Assembly: GCA_048268005.1 (NCBI GenBank)
Contig: JBLWWJ010000002.1
Span: 1,178,001-1,242,000, forward strand
Reading direction: 5' to 3'
Length of the DNA stretch: 64,000 nt
Source of the DNA: Ancylomarina sp048268005
GTDB taxonomy: Bacteria > Bacteroidota > Bacteroidia > Bacteroidales > Marinifilaceae
Positions 1 to 8,607 of the stretch are shown here, piece by piece. Position 1 is the first letter of the stretch, and each line of letters begins with the position of its first letter. Under the pieces are notes generated by a model that did not search any database, was not told the DNA's origin, and saw only the letters and a program-made list of their open reading frames with translations. The position numbers and the translations under genes were made by a program.

Positions 1-2221
1 CGCAAGACACGAGAATGTGAGTTTAGATGTCTTGTTTGATAATTCAACTTCGGTTCGTGTGATGTTGGATATCTTGTTGAGCAACGGTTTCATGGGATTC
101 ATTCTGGTTTTGTTATTCCTGTCTCTATTTCTGAATCATCGTTTATCCTTTTGGGTGGCTATGGGGATTCCCATTTCATTCATGGGGATGTTTATGGTGG
201 CTGCTATGTATGGCGTGACACTCAATAAGGTTTCTTTATTTGGGATGATTTTGGTGGTTGGAATCCTGGTCGATGATGGTATTGTTATTTGTGAGAACAT
301 TTTCCAGCATTACGAAAGGGGTAAGTCGGCACTTCAAGCGGGTATCGATGGCACCATGGAGGTTTTACCAGCCGTGTTTTCAGCCGTGCTCACAACTATT
401 GTTGCATTTACTGCCTTTTTCTTTATCGATGGACGAATGGGACAGTTCTTTGTGGAGTTGGCTTTTGTGGTGATTTTTGCACTGGTATTTTCTTTGATTG
501 AGGCCTTCTTTATCTTGCCATCGCATGTGATACATTCTAAGGCGATGAAACGCGATAAAAAGGTTTCGAAATTCGAAAGTATCACGACCAATACTGTTTT
601 ATGGATCAGAAAGAAAACCTATGAACCATTGATACGTTTTTGTATCGGTAATAAAACAATTACGGTTGCCATTGTGTTCGGAATGTTTGCTGTGACTTTG
701 GGAGCCTTAACCGGTGGAATTATTATTAGCGGCGACAGCTCAATAGATAATACCAATTATACGAATGTTGAGCTGGAGATGCCTGCCGGAACCCCTGAGA
801 ATGTGACTTTGCATTATTTGGATGTATTGGAGAAAGCAGCCATTAAAACAGGAGAAGAATTTAATGCCAGAAGCCTGACCGGTGAGCCCGTTGTCGTCAA
901 TATTAAATCGGAGCTAACAGCAACTTCAGTTGGAAAACTAACGGTTTATTTATTGGAGTCCAAGGAACGTGATTTTCTTTCGGGGGAATTTTCAAATGCT
1001 TTGAGTAAGAATGTGGGCGATATTCCACAGGCAGAACGATTGAACTTTGTTCAGGAAAGTCATTTTGGGAAACCAATATCCTTATCCTTACAAAGTAGTA
1101 ATCTGGAAGATTTGGAACAAGCTAAGGAAGAGCTAAAAGCGACTCTTGCTAAGATAGAAGGTTTGAAGAATGTGATAGATAATGATCAGTTGGGAATGCG
1201 AGAGGTGAAACTTAGCCTTAAAGATAATGCCTATAAGCTGGGATTAAACTTAAATACAGTTACTTCACAGGTTCGTACTGCCTTTTACGGCAAAGAGGTA
1301 CAGCGTCTGCAAAGAGGGATTGATGAGGTTAGAGTATGGGTGCGTTACGAAAGAGAGGAACGTTCATCCTTGGGTAATCTTGAGAATATGCGAATAAGAA
1401 CCACCAATGGAGGTGAGTATTTCCTAAAGGATATTGCCAATATCGAGTTTGAGAGAAATTTGGTGAAGATAAATCATTTGAATGGACAGCGAGAGATTAG
1501 CGTGGAGGCTGATGTAACGGGTTCCAATGTGAATTTGGGTCAAATAAACGATGAATTAAGAGGCCATATATTACCTGGCTTGGAAGCGAAGTACCCGGGC
1601 TTGAAGCATCGTTTTGGCGGTAAGACTGAGGAAATGGGAAAAGCTTCGAAATCGGCTATGCTGATAGCTCCTGTGTTTTTAATCCTGATCTTCTCTATTG
1701 TGATCTTCACCTTTAAATCGGTGATGCAAACCGTGTTAATCTTTACTTTGATTCCTTTAGGTTTTATTGGAGTAGGATGGGGCCATTGGTTGCATGGTAT
1801 TCCATTGGATATGCCTTCATATCTGGGGATGGTTGCCTTAATGGGTGTGATGGTGAACGATTCGATTGTTCTCATTAGTACACTCAACGAAAATTTAAGA
1901 TCGGGGAAGGACTATTTAACCGCGGTTTACGATACAGCCGTTTCACGATTTCGACCTATTGTATTGACATCGATTACTACAATTATGGGATTAGCTCCAC
2001 TTATTGTTTCGAACGAACCAGAAGCCAATATGGTTATTCCCATGGCAATTTCTATGGCTTATGGTATGGCTATCGCAACGGTATTGAACTTGCTTTTACT
2101 GCCTGTACTTTTAATCGCAGTAAACTCCTTGCGTTGTCTGTGGCAATACCTTAAAACAGGCGTTAAACCAAGCAGAGAAAGTGTAGAACCGGTGATTAAA
2201 CAACAAAGCGTATTGGCTTAG
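1..2221 (+). CDS. RND-family efflux transporter, inner-membrane pump subunit (5' end outside window)
   Basis: This is the C-terminal part (about 740 residues) of a proton-driven RND pump, a family usually about 1030-1050 residues long. The frame is open to the window edge, so some 300 N-terminal residues are missing. The visible protein starts in the first periplasmic domain, then has a cluster of membrane helices with the Asp-Asp pair of the proton relay in VGILVDDGIV (helix 4 of AcrB-type pumps). A second periplasmic domain and a second helix bundle with GVMVNDSIVL follow. The tolC-like gene 70 bases downstream fits a tripartite pump. The membrane-fusion protein should lie upstream, outside the window. 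The substrate cannot be told from sequence. Confidence 0.95.
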   Translation, partial: ARHENVSLDVLFDNSTSVRVMLDILLSNGFMGFILVLLFLSLFLNHRLSFWVAMGIPISFMGMFMVAAMYGVTLNKVSLFGMILVVGILVDDGIVICENIFQHYERGKSALQAGIDGTMEVLPAVFSAVLTTIVAFTAFFFIDGRMGQFFVELAFVVIFALVFSLIEAFFILPSHVIHSKAMKRDKKVSKFESITTNTVLWIRKKTYEPLIRFCIGNKTITVAIVFGMFAVTLGALTGGIIISGDSSIDNTNYTNVELEMPAGTPENVTLHYLDVLEKAAIKTGEEFNARSLTGEPVVVNIKSELTATSVGKLTVYLLESKERDFLSGEFSNALSKNVGDIPQAERLNFVQESHFGKPISLSLQSSNLEDLEQAKEELKATLAKIEGLKNVIDNDQLGMREVKLSLKDNAYKLGLNLNTVTSQVRTAFYGKEVQRLQRGIDEVRVWVRYEREERSSLGNLENMRIRTTNGGEYFLKDIANIEFERNLVKINHLNGQREISVEADVTGSNVNLGQINDELRGHILPGLEAKYPGLKHRFGGKTEEMGKASKSAMLIAPVFLILIFSIVIFTFKSVMQTVLIFTLIPLGFIGVGWGHWLHGIPLDMPSYLGMVALMGVMVNDSIVLISTLNENLRSGKDYLTAVYDTAVSRFRPIVLTSITTIMGLAPLIVSNEPEANMVIPMAISMAYGMAIATVLNLLLLPVLLIAVNSLRCLWQYLKTGVKPSRESVEPVIKQQSVLA

Positions 2222-2291
2222 TTGGATAGAAAGCGCTGTCTATTAAAATGGAATGAAACCTGACTGTGTTGCAGGCTTAAAAAAATGAATC

Positions 2292-3536
2292 ATGAAAAGA
2301 ATCGGATTACTTATAGGCTTTGTCGTTTTTGCATCGAGTTTGTTTGCACAAGATGCCCTGACTTTGGAGTCGGCTGTGGCTATAGCCTTAGAAAATAACT
2401 TAAATATAAAAGTCGCAAAATCGGATGCCGAGGTAGTAGCCAATAAGGCCACAAAGGGGAATGCCGGATTGTTACCCAGTGTTGGACTAGGTGCCAACAC
2501 CAATTATTCGGAATATGCGGTGGATGAGGTCAGCTCGTCGGCCAATCTGAATTTCTCCTACACCCTGTTTAATGGTTTAAACGCTCAGTATACCTACAAA
2601 ATATTAAACATTCAGAAAGAGCAGGGAGAGTTAAAAGCACGCTACCAGATTGAGACTATTATCAGTTCGGTGATAGCTGGTTTCTACGATTTGAGTAAGA
2701 CCAGTGATGATTTATACGTTTCAAAAGACAATTTGGCCATATCCAAGGATAGGTTGAAAAGGAATGAGGCTAAATATGAATATGGGAATATCAATAAACT
2801 TGAAGTTTTGAATGCTAAAGTTGATTTTAATCGGGACAGTAGTTCTTATTTGAAAGCTCAACAGAACTTCGATCAATCGGTCAGAGAGTTGAATGTTTTG
2901 TTGGGGCGTTCGGCTGATAAAGAGTTTGTGATTGTACCTGATGCTTCAGACTTCAGAGTTTTTGATTTAAAGCAGTTGAAAGAAGAAGCTTTGAGTCATA
3001 ATGCCAATTACCTGATTAAACGGGAACAATTGAAGGCTGATGAGCTGAATGAGAAAAAAGCGAAGGCCAGTCAGTTGCCATCGGTAAAGATGAACACGGC
3101 TTATAATTATTACGAGAACAAGGTGGCCGGGACCAACTCGAATACTCGCTGGACGGGTGGTTTGACTCTAAGTATGAACTTATTTGATGGTAAGAAGAAA
3201 AACACAAGTATAGCCAACGCCGGAATTCAAAAGCAGATTAGTCTTTACGAAGAAGAGGAGCAGCGTTTGCAGCTTGAAAAGGATTTGGTAAACGCCTATT
3301 CGTTTTATGAATACAATTTGGAGCTATTAGCTCTGGAGGAAGATGCCTTGGAAGCTTCGAAACTAAACTTCGAACAGAGTAGAGAATACTATCATTTGGG
3401 ACAAATTAGCTCGACGACTTATCGCGAAGCTCAGTTGAACTATCTTGAAGCTCAAAATAAACGATCGGCTGCCCGATATCAAGCTAAAAAGTCGGAAATA
3501 AACATAGCGCAAATCAGTGGCACTTTATTGAAATAG
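2292..3536 (+). CDS. TolC-family outer-membrane efflux protein
   Basis: This 414-residue protein has a Sec signal peptide ending near FAQ-DA, then the two-fold repeated helical and beta-barrel pattern of outer-membrane efflux channels: LTLESAVAIALENN at the start of the first repeat, and long heptad-rich helices around residues 90-200 and 300-410. The length is typical for the family. It follows the RND pump gene in the same direction and probably forms the outer-membrane exit duct of that pump. No terminator is visible after it. Confidence 0.93.
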   Translation: MKRIGLLIGFVVFASSLFAQDALTLESAVAIALENNLNIKVAKSDAEVVANKATKGNAGLLPSVGLGANTNYSEYAVDEVSSSANLNFSYTLFNGLNAQYTYKILNIQKEQGELKARYQIETIISSVIAGFYDLSKTSDDLYVSKDNLAISKDRLKRNEAKYEYGNINKLEVLNAKVDFNRDSSSYLKAQQNFDQSVRELNVLLGRSADKEFVIVPDASDFRVFDLKQLKEEALSHNANYLIKREQLKADELNEKKAKASQLPSVKMNTAYNYYENKVAGTNSNTRWTGGLTLSMNLFDGKKKNTSIANAGIQKQISLYEEEEQRLQLEKDLVNAYSFYEYNLELLALEEDALEASKLNFEQSREYYHLGQISSTTYREAQLNYLEAQNKRSAARYQAKKSEINIAQISGTLLK

Positions 3537-3596
3537 AGGTTGTTAAATCACTTAGGTGTTGAGTCCTTTATTTTTTAATCTAAATAGGATACTAAA

Positions 3597-3965
3597 ATGG
3601 TAATCGTAAAAAGAATATGTCTTGCATTCACTGCTTTGTTATTAGCCTCAAGCTTATGGGCACAAAAGCCATTAGAAGGAATATGGTTGGTTGGAAAAAA
3701 GAATACTAAAGTTCAAACCTATCAAAAAGGGAATGAATGGTTTGGGAAGGTCATCGAAACGGATAGCCCTAAAATGAAAGTTGGTACCGATATTTTACTA
3801 AACTTTAAAATGGTTGATGGTGAATGGCTGGGACAGGTGTATGCTGTACGTTTCGGGAAAAAGATAAATGCCAGGATTGAAGCTCAAGAAGATGTTTTAT
3901 TGGTTCATATGACCAAGGGGTTTATCAGTAAAAAAATGAAATGGCTTAGAGTTAAAGAAGATTAG
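3597..3965 (+). CDS. Small secreted DUF2147-like protein
   Basis: This 122-residue protein has a signal peptide (cleavage near LWAQ-KP) and a compact beta-rich body. The pattern G-x-W, then KVQTYQKGNEWFGKVI, then KVGTDILLNF and a C-terminal KMKWLRV resembles DUF2147 proteins, a small lipocalin-like exported family found often in Bacteroidota and Proteobacteria. The match comes from remembered family pattern, not a search. It sits 60 bases after the tolC-like gene and could be cotranscribed with it. Function unknown. Confidence 0.75.
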   Translation: MVIVKRICLAFTALLLASSLWAQKPLEGIWLVGKKNTKVQTYQKGNEWFGKVIETDSPKMKVGTDILLNFKMVDGEWLGQVYAVRFGKKINARIEAQEDVLLVHMTKGFISKKMKWLRVKED

Positions 3966-4039
3966 TCGTGCTTGATTGAAGTGATGTTTTTTTAATATCT
4001 TGTTATAATTATTTAATATGAACGTATAGAAGTGCTTAC

Positions 4040-4903
4040 ATGCTTAAAAAATATATAGTATCCATTCTTCTTTTGTGTCTTTGTATGCCAGCTTTTGCCC
4101 AATTTGAAAGAGAATTAGCTGGGGTCGATTTTGTGAGACTAGGGGATGAGAATTCCAGGAACAGTGTCAAGTTTCAGAAATACAGTTTCAGATTAGCTAT
4201 ACCCAAGCGCCTTAATGACAAGGGTAGCTTTTTGATTAATAAATTTGAATATGCTAAAACGAATATTGATTATTCATCGGGACCAGGTATTCTTAAGGAT
4301 TTGGAAAGGTTTCATACGGTATCTTATACTTTAGGATATCGTAAACCCTTAAAGAACAATTGGTCTTTAATTGGAATGTTGACGCCGCAGATATCTTCCA
4401 ACTTTAGATCTTCTTTGGAATGGGAAGATGTTCAATTGCGTGGGTTGGTGATGTTTACAAAGCCAATTAAGCCGACACTCAGACTGAGTTTGGGGGTTAT
4501 GTATGGAACAACGACGGGGATACCCCTTCCTTTACCTGTTCTCAGTATGATGTGGAAACCTGCTCCCAAATGGAAAGTAAATGTTGGCTTTCCCAGGTTT
4601 GGTGTCAATTATGCTATGGGGCCCAAAACGAATTTAGGCGCAGACTTATTCATGGTGGGAGATAACTTTACTTTAACGAAAGATCTTTATTATATCGATA
4701 ATAAGATCGATAATATACGAATCATGAACCTGGGAGGAGGACTTAATTTCTCTCAGCAACTGAGTAAATATCTAAAGTTTAAATTTCAGACAGGATATAC
4801 CTTTTACCGCAAGTTTGAATTTCTGGGCGGTAAGGATAGTGTGTTAGATTATAATTTGGACAATGACTTGTATTTTAAAGTTGGCCTTTCAGTCGGCCTT
4901 TAG
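4040..4903 (+). CDS. Outer-membrane beta-barrel protein, DUF6268-like
   Basis: This 287-residue protein has a signal peptide cleaved near AFAQ-FE. The rest is alternating amphipathic strands with many aromatic residues and ends on a short hydrophobic strand (FKVGLSVGL), as expected of an outer-membrane barrel. The overall look fits the DUF6268 family of Bacteroidota, but this was not confirmed. No enzyme motif is visible. It could be a porin-like or structural surface protein. Confidence 0.7.
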   Translation: MLKKYIVSILLLCLCMPAFAQFERELAGVDFVRLGDENSRNSVKFQKYSFRLAIPKRLNDKGSFLINKFEYAKTNIDYSSGPGILKDLERFHTVSYTLGYRKPLKNNWSLIGMLTPQISSNFRSSLEWEDVQLRGLVMFTKPIKPTLRLSLGVMYGTTTGIPLPLPVLSMMWKPAPKWKVNVGFPRFGVNYAMGPKTNLGADLFMVGDNFTLTKDLYYIDNKIDNIRIMNLGGGLNFSQQLSKYLKFKFQTGYTFYRKFEFLGGKDSVLDYNLDNDLYFKVGLSVGL

Positions 4904-4946
4904 ATAATCAAATTTGATATTTAATAAGTCATTCCGTTTTCCTAAG

Positions 4947-4994
4947 AGCTCAATTAGCAAACATGCTGTATAAAACATGTTCGGTAATTGAGCT
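4947..4994. repeat. Inverted repeat upstream of the M3 peptidase gene
   Basis: A perfect 10-base inverted repeat (AGCTCAATTA at 4947-4956, TAATTGAGCT at 4985-4994) encloses a second 5-base stem (ACATG 4961-4965, CATGT 4976-4980) separated by unpaired 4-base strands. It lies 44 bases after the barrel gene and 78 bases before the peptidase start. Only a short T run follows, so it may be a weak terminator of the upstream gene or a regulatory hairpin or operator. Confidence 0.6.
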
Positions 4995-5072
4995 TTGCCA
5001 TGGTTTAATATAGCCTTTTTAGTATTTTAGCCAACTGGAATATCATTATTACTAACATAAAACAAACACAAG

Positions 5073-7193
5073 GTGAAAAGAACATTTCTTTCATTATTTG
5101 CAGCGAGTGTTTTACTAAGCTCATGCAATTGCGACAAGTGTGAAAAAACTGAGGCTAACGGGAATCCGTTTTTTGCTGAGTACAACACACCACATCAAAC
5201 AGCACCGTTTGACCAAATTAAATTTGAACATTACAAGCCAGCTTTCCTTGAGGGAATGAAGCAAGAGCAAGCTGAGGTTTTGGCTATTGCGAACAGCAAA
5301 GAAGAGGCTACTTTCGAGAATACCATTGAGGCTTTCGAGAAAACAGGTGATTTACTTTCTAAAGTAAGTAACGTTTTTTATGCACAAAAAGGATTCAATA
5401 ACAACGACTCTATTGCTGCATTAGCTAAGGAGATGTCTCCACTATTCACTAAGCATGGTGCTGATATCAATCTTAACGAAAACCTATTTAAGAGAATTAA
5501 GTCGGTTTACGATAAGAAAGATGATTTAAAACTTTCTGTTGAGCAAAACACCTTATTAGAGAAAATGTACCAGGGATTTGTACGTAGTGGTGCTAATCTT
5601 GATGCTGACAAAAAAACAAAATTGCGTGAGATCGATGGTAAACTAGCTTTACTAACCATGCAGTTTGGCGAAAACGTATTGAAAGAGACAAATGCTTTCG
5701 AGTTGGTTATCGACAAAAAAGAAGATCTTGCAGGTTTACCTGAGTCTGTTATTGGTGCGGCTGCTGAAAAAGCAACGGCTGCTGGTAAAGAAGGTAAGTG
5801 GATGTTTGGTTTAGATAAGCCATCAATGCTTCCTTTCCTACAATACTCTGACAAGCGTGACTTGAGAGAGAAATTGTACATGGGATATGTAAACCGTGGT
5901 AACAACAACAACGAGTTCGATAACAAGAAGATTGCTCAGGAAATTGCAAACTTAAGAATCGAGAGATCGGCACTATTCGGATTTAAAAACCATGCAGCTT
6001 ACGTTCTTGATAAGAATATGGCTAAGACTCCGGAGAAAGCACTTGAGTTATTGAACAAGCTTTGGGATGCAGCATTGCCAAATGCTAAGAAAGAAGCTGT
6101 TGAATTACAAAAAATGATTAACAAAGAAGGTGGCAAATTTAAGTTGGCTTCTTGGGACTGGTGGTACTATTCTGATAAAGTGAAGAAAGCGAAGTATGCT
6201 CTTGACGAGAATGAACTACGTCCTTATTTCGAGATTAACAACGTACGTGATGGTGCTTTTGCTTTGGCTACAAAGCTTTGGGGTATCAAATTTGTTGAGC
6301 GTAACGATATTGCTAAATTCCACGAAGAGTGTCAAACTTGGGAGCTACAGGAAGCTGATGGAACACATATTGGTATCTTCTACCTAGATTATCACCCACG
6401 TGCTTCTAAGAGCTCAGGTGCTTGGATGGATTCATTCCGTAAGCAGTCTGGTTTAGGAACTGACAAAGAGGTTACACCAATTATCATGAACATCTGTAAC
6501 TTTACTGGTCCAGTAGGTGACGGACCAGCTCTAATTAGTCCTGATGAGGTTGAGACTTTATTCCACGAGTTTGGTCACGCACTTCACGGATTCTTTTCTA
6601 AGTGTCGTTACAACCAATTGTCAGGAACTTCTGTATCTCGCGACTTTGTTGAGCTTCCATCTCAGGTAATGGAAAACTGGTGTTTCGAGCCGGAAATGTT
6701 AGCGCTTTATGCGAAGCATTACAAAACAGGTGAAGTGATTCCTACTGAATTGGTTAACAAGATTCAAGCTGCGGGTAAATTCAACCAGGGATTTGCAACT
6801 GTTGAGTACCTTGCTGCTTCATTGTTAGATATGAAATACCATACTTTAACTGAGCCATTGAAGGAAGATGTCATGACTTTTGAGAAGAACTACCTTGAAG
6901 GAATCGGATTAATTCCTGAGATCTATTCAAGATACCGTTCTACTTATTTCAAGCACATTTTTGCTGGTGGATACTCGGCAGGTTACTACGCTTACATTTG
7001 GGCTGGTGTACTTGATTCTGATGCTTTCCAGGCATTTAAGGAAACGTCACTATTCGACCAGGCTACTGCAAAAGCATTCCGCGATAATGTATTGTCTCAA
7101 GGTGGAACTGAAGATCCAATGGTACTTTACAAGCGCTTTAGAGGTGCTGAGCCAAGTATCGATCCATTATTGAAAAAGAGAGGTTTGAAATAA
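5073..7193 (+). CDS. dcp: M3-family zinc metallopeptidase (peptidyl-dipeptidase Dcp-like), lipoprotein
   Basis: A 706-residue M3 peptidase that should cleave dipeptides or short peptides. The zinc site FHEFGHALHGFF is present (H498, E499, H502), with the downstream helical domain typical of Dcp. The reading frame begins at GTG 5073, and the N-terminus KRTFLSLFAASVLLSSCNC is a lipoprotein signal with Cys 18. This enzyme is therefore probably anchored in the periplasm or outer membrane rather than cytosolic as in E. coli. The gene uses noticeably more preferred codons than its neighbours, suggesting good expression, and ends in a strong terminator. Confidence 0.95.
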   Translation: MKRTFLSLFAASVLLSSCNCDKCEKTEANGNPFFAEYNTPHQTAPFDQIKFEHYKPAFLEGMKQEQAEVLAIANSKEEATFENTIEAFEKTGDLLSKVSNVFYAQKGFNNNDSIAALAKEMSPLFTKHGADINLNENLFKRIKSVYDKKDDLKLSVEQNTLLEKMYQGFVRSGANLDADKKTKLREIDGKLALLTMQFGENVLKETNAFELVIDKKEDLAGLPESVIGAAAEKATAAGKEGKWMFGLDKPSMLPFLQYSDKRDLREKLYMGYVNRGNNNNEFDNKKIAQEIANLRIERSALFGFKNHAAYVLDKNMAKTPEKALELLNKLWDAALPNAKKEAVELQKMINKEGGKFKLASWDWWYYSDKVKKAKYALDENELRPYFEINNVRDGAFALATKLWGIKFVERNDIAKFHEECQTWELQEADGTHIGIFYLDYHPRASKSSGAWMDSFRKQSGLGTDKEVTPIIMNICNFTGPVGDGPALISPDEVETLFHEFGHALHGFFSKCRYNQLSGTSVSRDFVELPSQVMENWCFEPEMLALYAKHYKTGEVIPTELVNKIQAAGKFNQGFATVEYLAASLLDMKYHTLTEPLKEDVMTFEKNYLEGIGLIPEIYSRYRSTYFKHIFAGGYSAGYYAYIWAGVLDSDAFQAFKETSLFDQATAKAFRDNVLSQGGTEDPMVLYKRFRGAEPSIDPLLKKRGLK

Positions 7194-7214
7194 ACCCATC
7201 TATATCATATTAAG

Positions 7215-7251
7215 AAATCCGATTCACGAAAGTGGATCGGATTTTTTTATG
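7215..7251 (+). terminator. Rho-independent terminator of the M3 peptidase gene
   Basis: A 13-base stem (AAATCCGATTCAC / GTGGATCGGATTT, one G-T pair) with a GAAA tetraloop is followed by a run of T. It starts 22 bases after the stop codon. The same stem core recurs in the terminator at 19626-19653. Confidence 0.92.
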
Positions 7252-7716
7252 CCCACAAGCCTTTCACATGCAGCCCATTCGAGGCGGCAATTTTCCTGTT
7301 CACCTATCTGGTGAGATAAGGAATGCCTTCAGCTAGTCTTGATTCGCATTCCGAAAATTTAACCCCTGGCAAGCTTTACTTTATAAATGAACCAAGATAT
7401 CTCTTAGATCGAGAGAAAGCCTGGCCTTAGCCACATGCCCCCTATATCCTGTAGATTCAATATGGACAGGTCAAGTTCGAACTGTGAATTTAAGACCCAT
7501 TGCTTTATCGTGGAGAGCTGATAAAGCTCAAAGGAGAAGCAGGGAAAGTTATTAAAGCCTTTAAGACTTAAGGGATAGAGACGAAGCTCAGTGGCGGGCG
7601 TGACAGAGGACTCAAAGCTAGCGCTCACCACTGCAACTTGATAATGTGTTTACATTAATGGAAATCGAGGCCCTAGATCTTATTGAAGCTTAAGCCTGAC
7701 CACTCTACTTAAGATT
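7252..7716. other. Long gene-free stretch, less AT-rich than its surroundings
   Basis: About 460 bases with no convincing gene. A 75-codon minus-strand frame (7404-7631) exists but has no recognisable product and no clear start context. The segment is visibly less AT-rich than the intergenic DNA around it and is bounded by two strong terminators (7215-7251 and 7717-7750). It could be a decayed gene, a mobile-element remnant or an unrecognised RNA. I do not recognise tmRNA, RNase P RNA or 6S RNA in it. Confidence 0.5.
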
Positions 7717-7750
7717 AAAAAGCCAACAAAAGATATTTTGTTGGCTTTTT
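7717..7750. terminator. Perfect 15-base bidirectional terminator without an adjacent gene
   Basis: AAAAAGCCAACAAAA (7717-7731) and its exact complement TTTTGTTGGCTTTTT (7736-7750) enclose a GATA loop. Both strands provide a T tract. No called gene ends next to it, so it implies transcription through 7252-7716 on the + strand or through 7751-8050 on the - strand. Confidence 0.85.
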
Positions 7751-8052
7751 TATGTTGATTTCTATTTATAATAATTCTAGACTTTATTTTACAAAATAAG
7801 AGAGGATGTTTGTATGGAATAATTAATTTTAAAGTCGCACCATGGGAGAAAGAGAATTTCACGCATAAAAAGCAATGTTTTCTCAGTTTTTAAAGAGGAA
7901 ATGAAAAAATCTCTTGCAAAAGTAAAAGCCCTCTTGATACAATTGTGAGAGAGGTAGTGATTGGATTAATAGATGGTTATAAAAAAGAACATATAGGCTG
8001 TGTATATCGCACAGCAGCTTATACACTGTTGTAAAATATTTGACTAGAAATC
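7751..8052. other. Intergenic region before the cassette-like block
   Basis: No gene of reasonable length was found. The last 60 bases hold overlapping hairpins: GTGTATA at 8000-8006 pairs with TATACAC at 8020-8026, and GCTGTG at 7997-8002 pairs with CACAGC nearby. The segment ends in CACTGTTG, about 20 bases before the first short gene. This resembles the 3' half of a recombination-type or structured repeat element, but it has no second full copy in the window. Confidence 0.4.
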
Positions 8053-8451
8053 ATGGGAATAGATAGAACCGAAGAATTATTAAAAAAGTATGACTATAAC
8101 TTTCAAAGAGAAAATAAGGAACTTATAATAAAAATGGACTTCGCTCTAAGAATGATAATTGACTTTTCCGATTCTGAAAAAATTATAATAAAAGATAAAC
8201 TTGTTGGTTGGAATCCTTTAACGGGACTGATAGGAATGAGTATAAAAGGTGCCATTCTTTACAACATTATCGGAGCGATAATTATCACTTTTTTACTCGT
8301 GTATCTTGATTTTGAACCTGAGAGAATAAACCTAGTTTTTTTATTCTTGGCATTTATATTTTGGGTGTTATTATGGACAATGTATTATCTAATGAAATCT
8401 GAATACCTTAAACAGACTTTGATTAGTTGGAATGAATACAAATCTGAGTAA
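8053..8451 (+). CDS. Orphan two-helix membrane protein in cassette-like block
   Basis: A 132-residue protein I do not recognise. Residues 1-65 are charged and soluble (LLKKYDYNF..., IIKDKLVGW). Two hydrophobic helices follow, GAILYNIIGAIIITFLLVYL and LVFLFLAFIFWVLLWTMYYL, then a short charged tail. The coding sequence is very AT-rich. The gene stands alone, with a hairpin element before it and repeat copy R1a directly after it, like a single-gene cassette. No function is proposed. Confidence 0.7.
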   Translation: MGIDRTEELLKKYDYNFQRENKELIIKMDFALRMIIDFSDSEKIIIKDKLVGWNPLTGLIGMSIKGAILYNIIGAIIITFLLVYLDFEPERINLVFLFLAFIFWVLLWTMYYLMKSEYLKQTLISWNEYKSE

Positions 8452-8462
8452 AAACGTTTTAC

Positions 8463-8580
8463 AACAAAAGCTAAATTTTATGGGCGGTGGCGATTCGCTT
8501 GAGAGTTAGCTCAATTAATTCCGACTTATAGGGATTAAAATAGCCTAGGCCACTTAGCAAGTCCCTTATGGGCAAATACA
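8463..8580 (+). repeat. Intergenic repeat family R1, copy a
   Basis: Starts 11 bases after the stop codon of the preceding short gene. It shares 24 of 25 bases at its 5' end (8463-8487) with copy b (9819-9843). A 31-base 3' segment (8531-8561) matches copy b at 24 of 31 positions and copy c at 27 of 31. The outer GCTAA and TTAGC sequences can pair. Placement between two unrelated orphan genes suggests a cassette junction. Confidence 0.75.
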
Positions 8581-8607
8581 AACAAAACTTAAATAAACCT
8601 CTAAAGA

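Noticed and set aside
5507..5926. 139-codon minus-strand frame
   Set aside because: Antisense to the clearly real M3 peptidase gene and explained by its codon bias.
7404..7631. 75-codon minus-strand frame
   Set aside because: No recognisable product, no clear start context, and it sits in an unusual gene-free segment; kept only as an uncertain note on that region.
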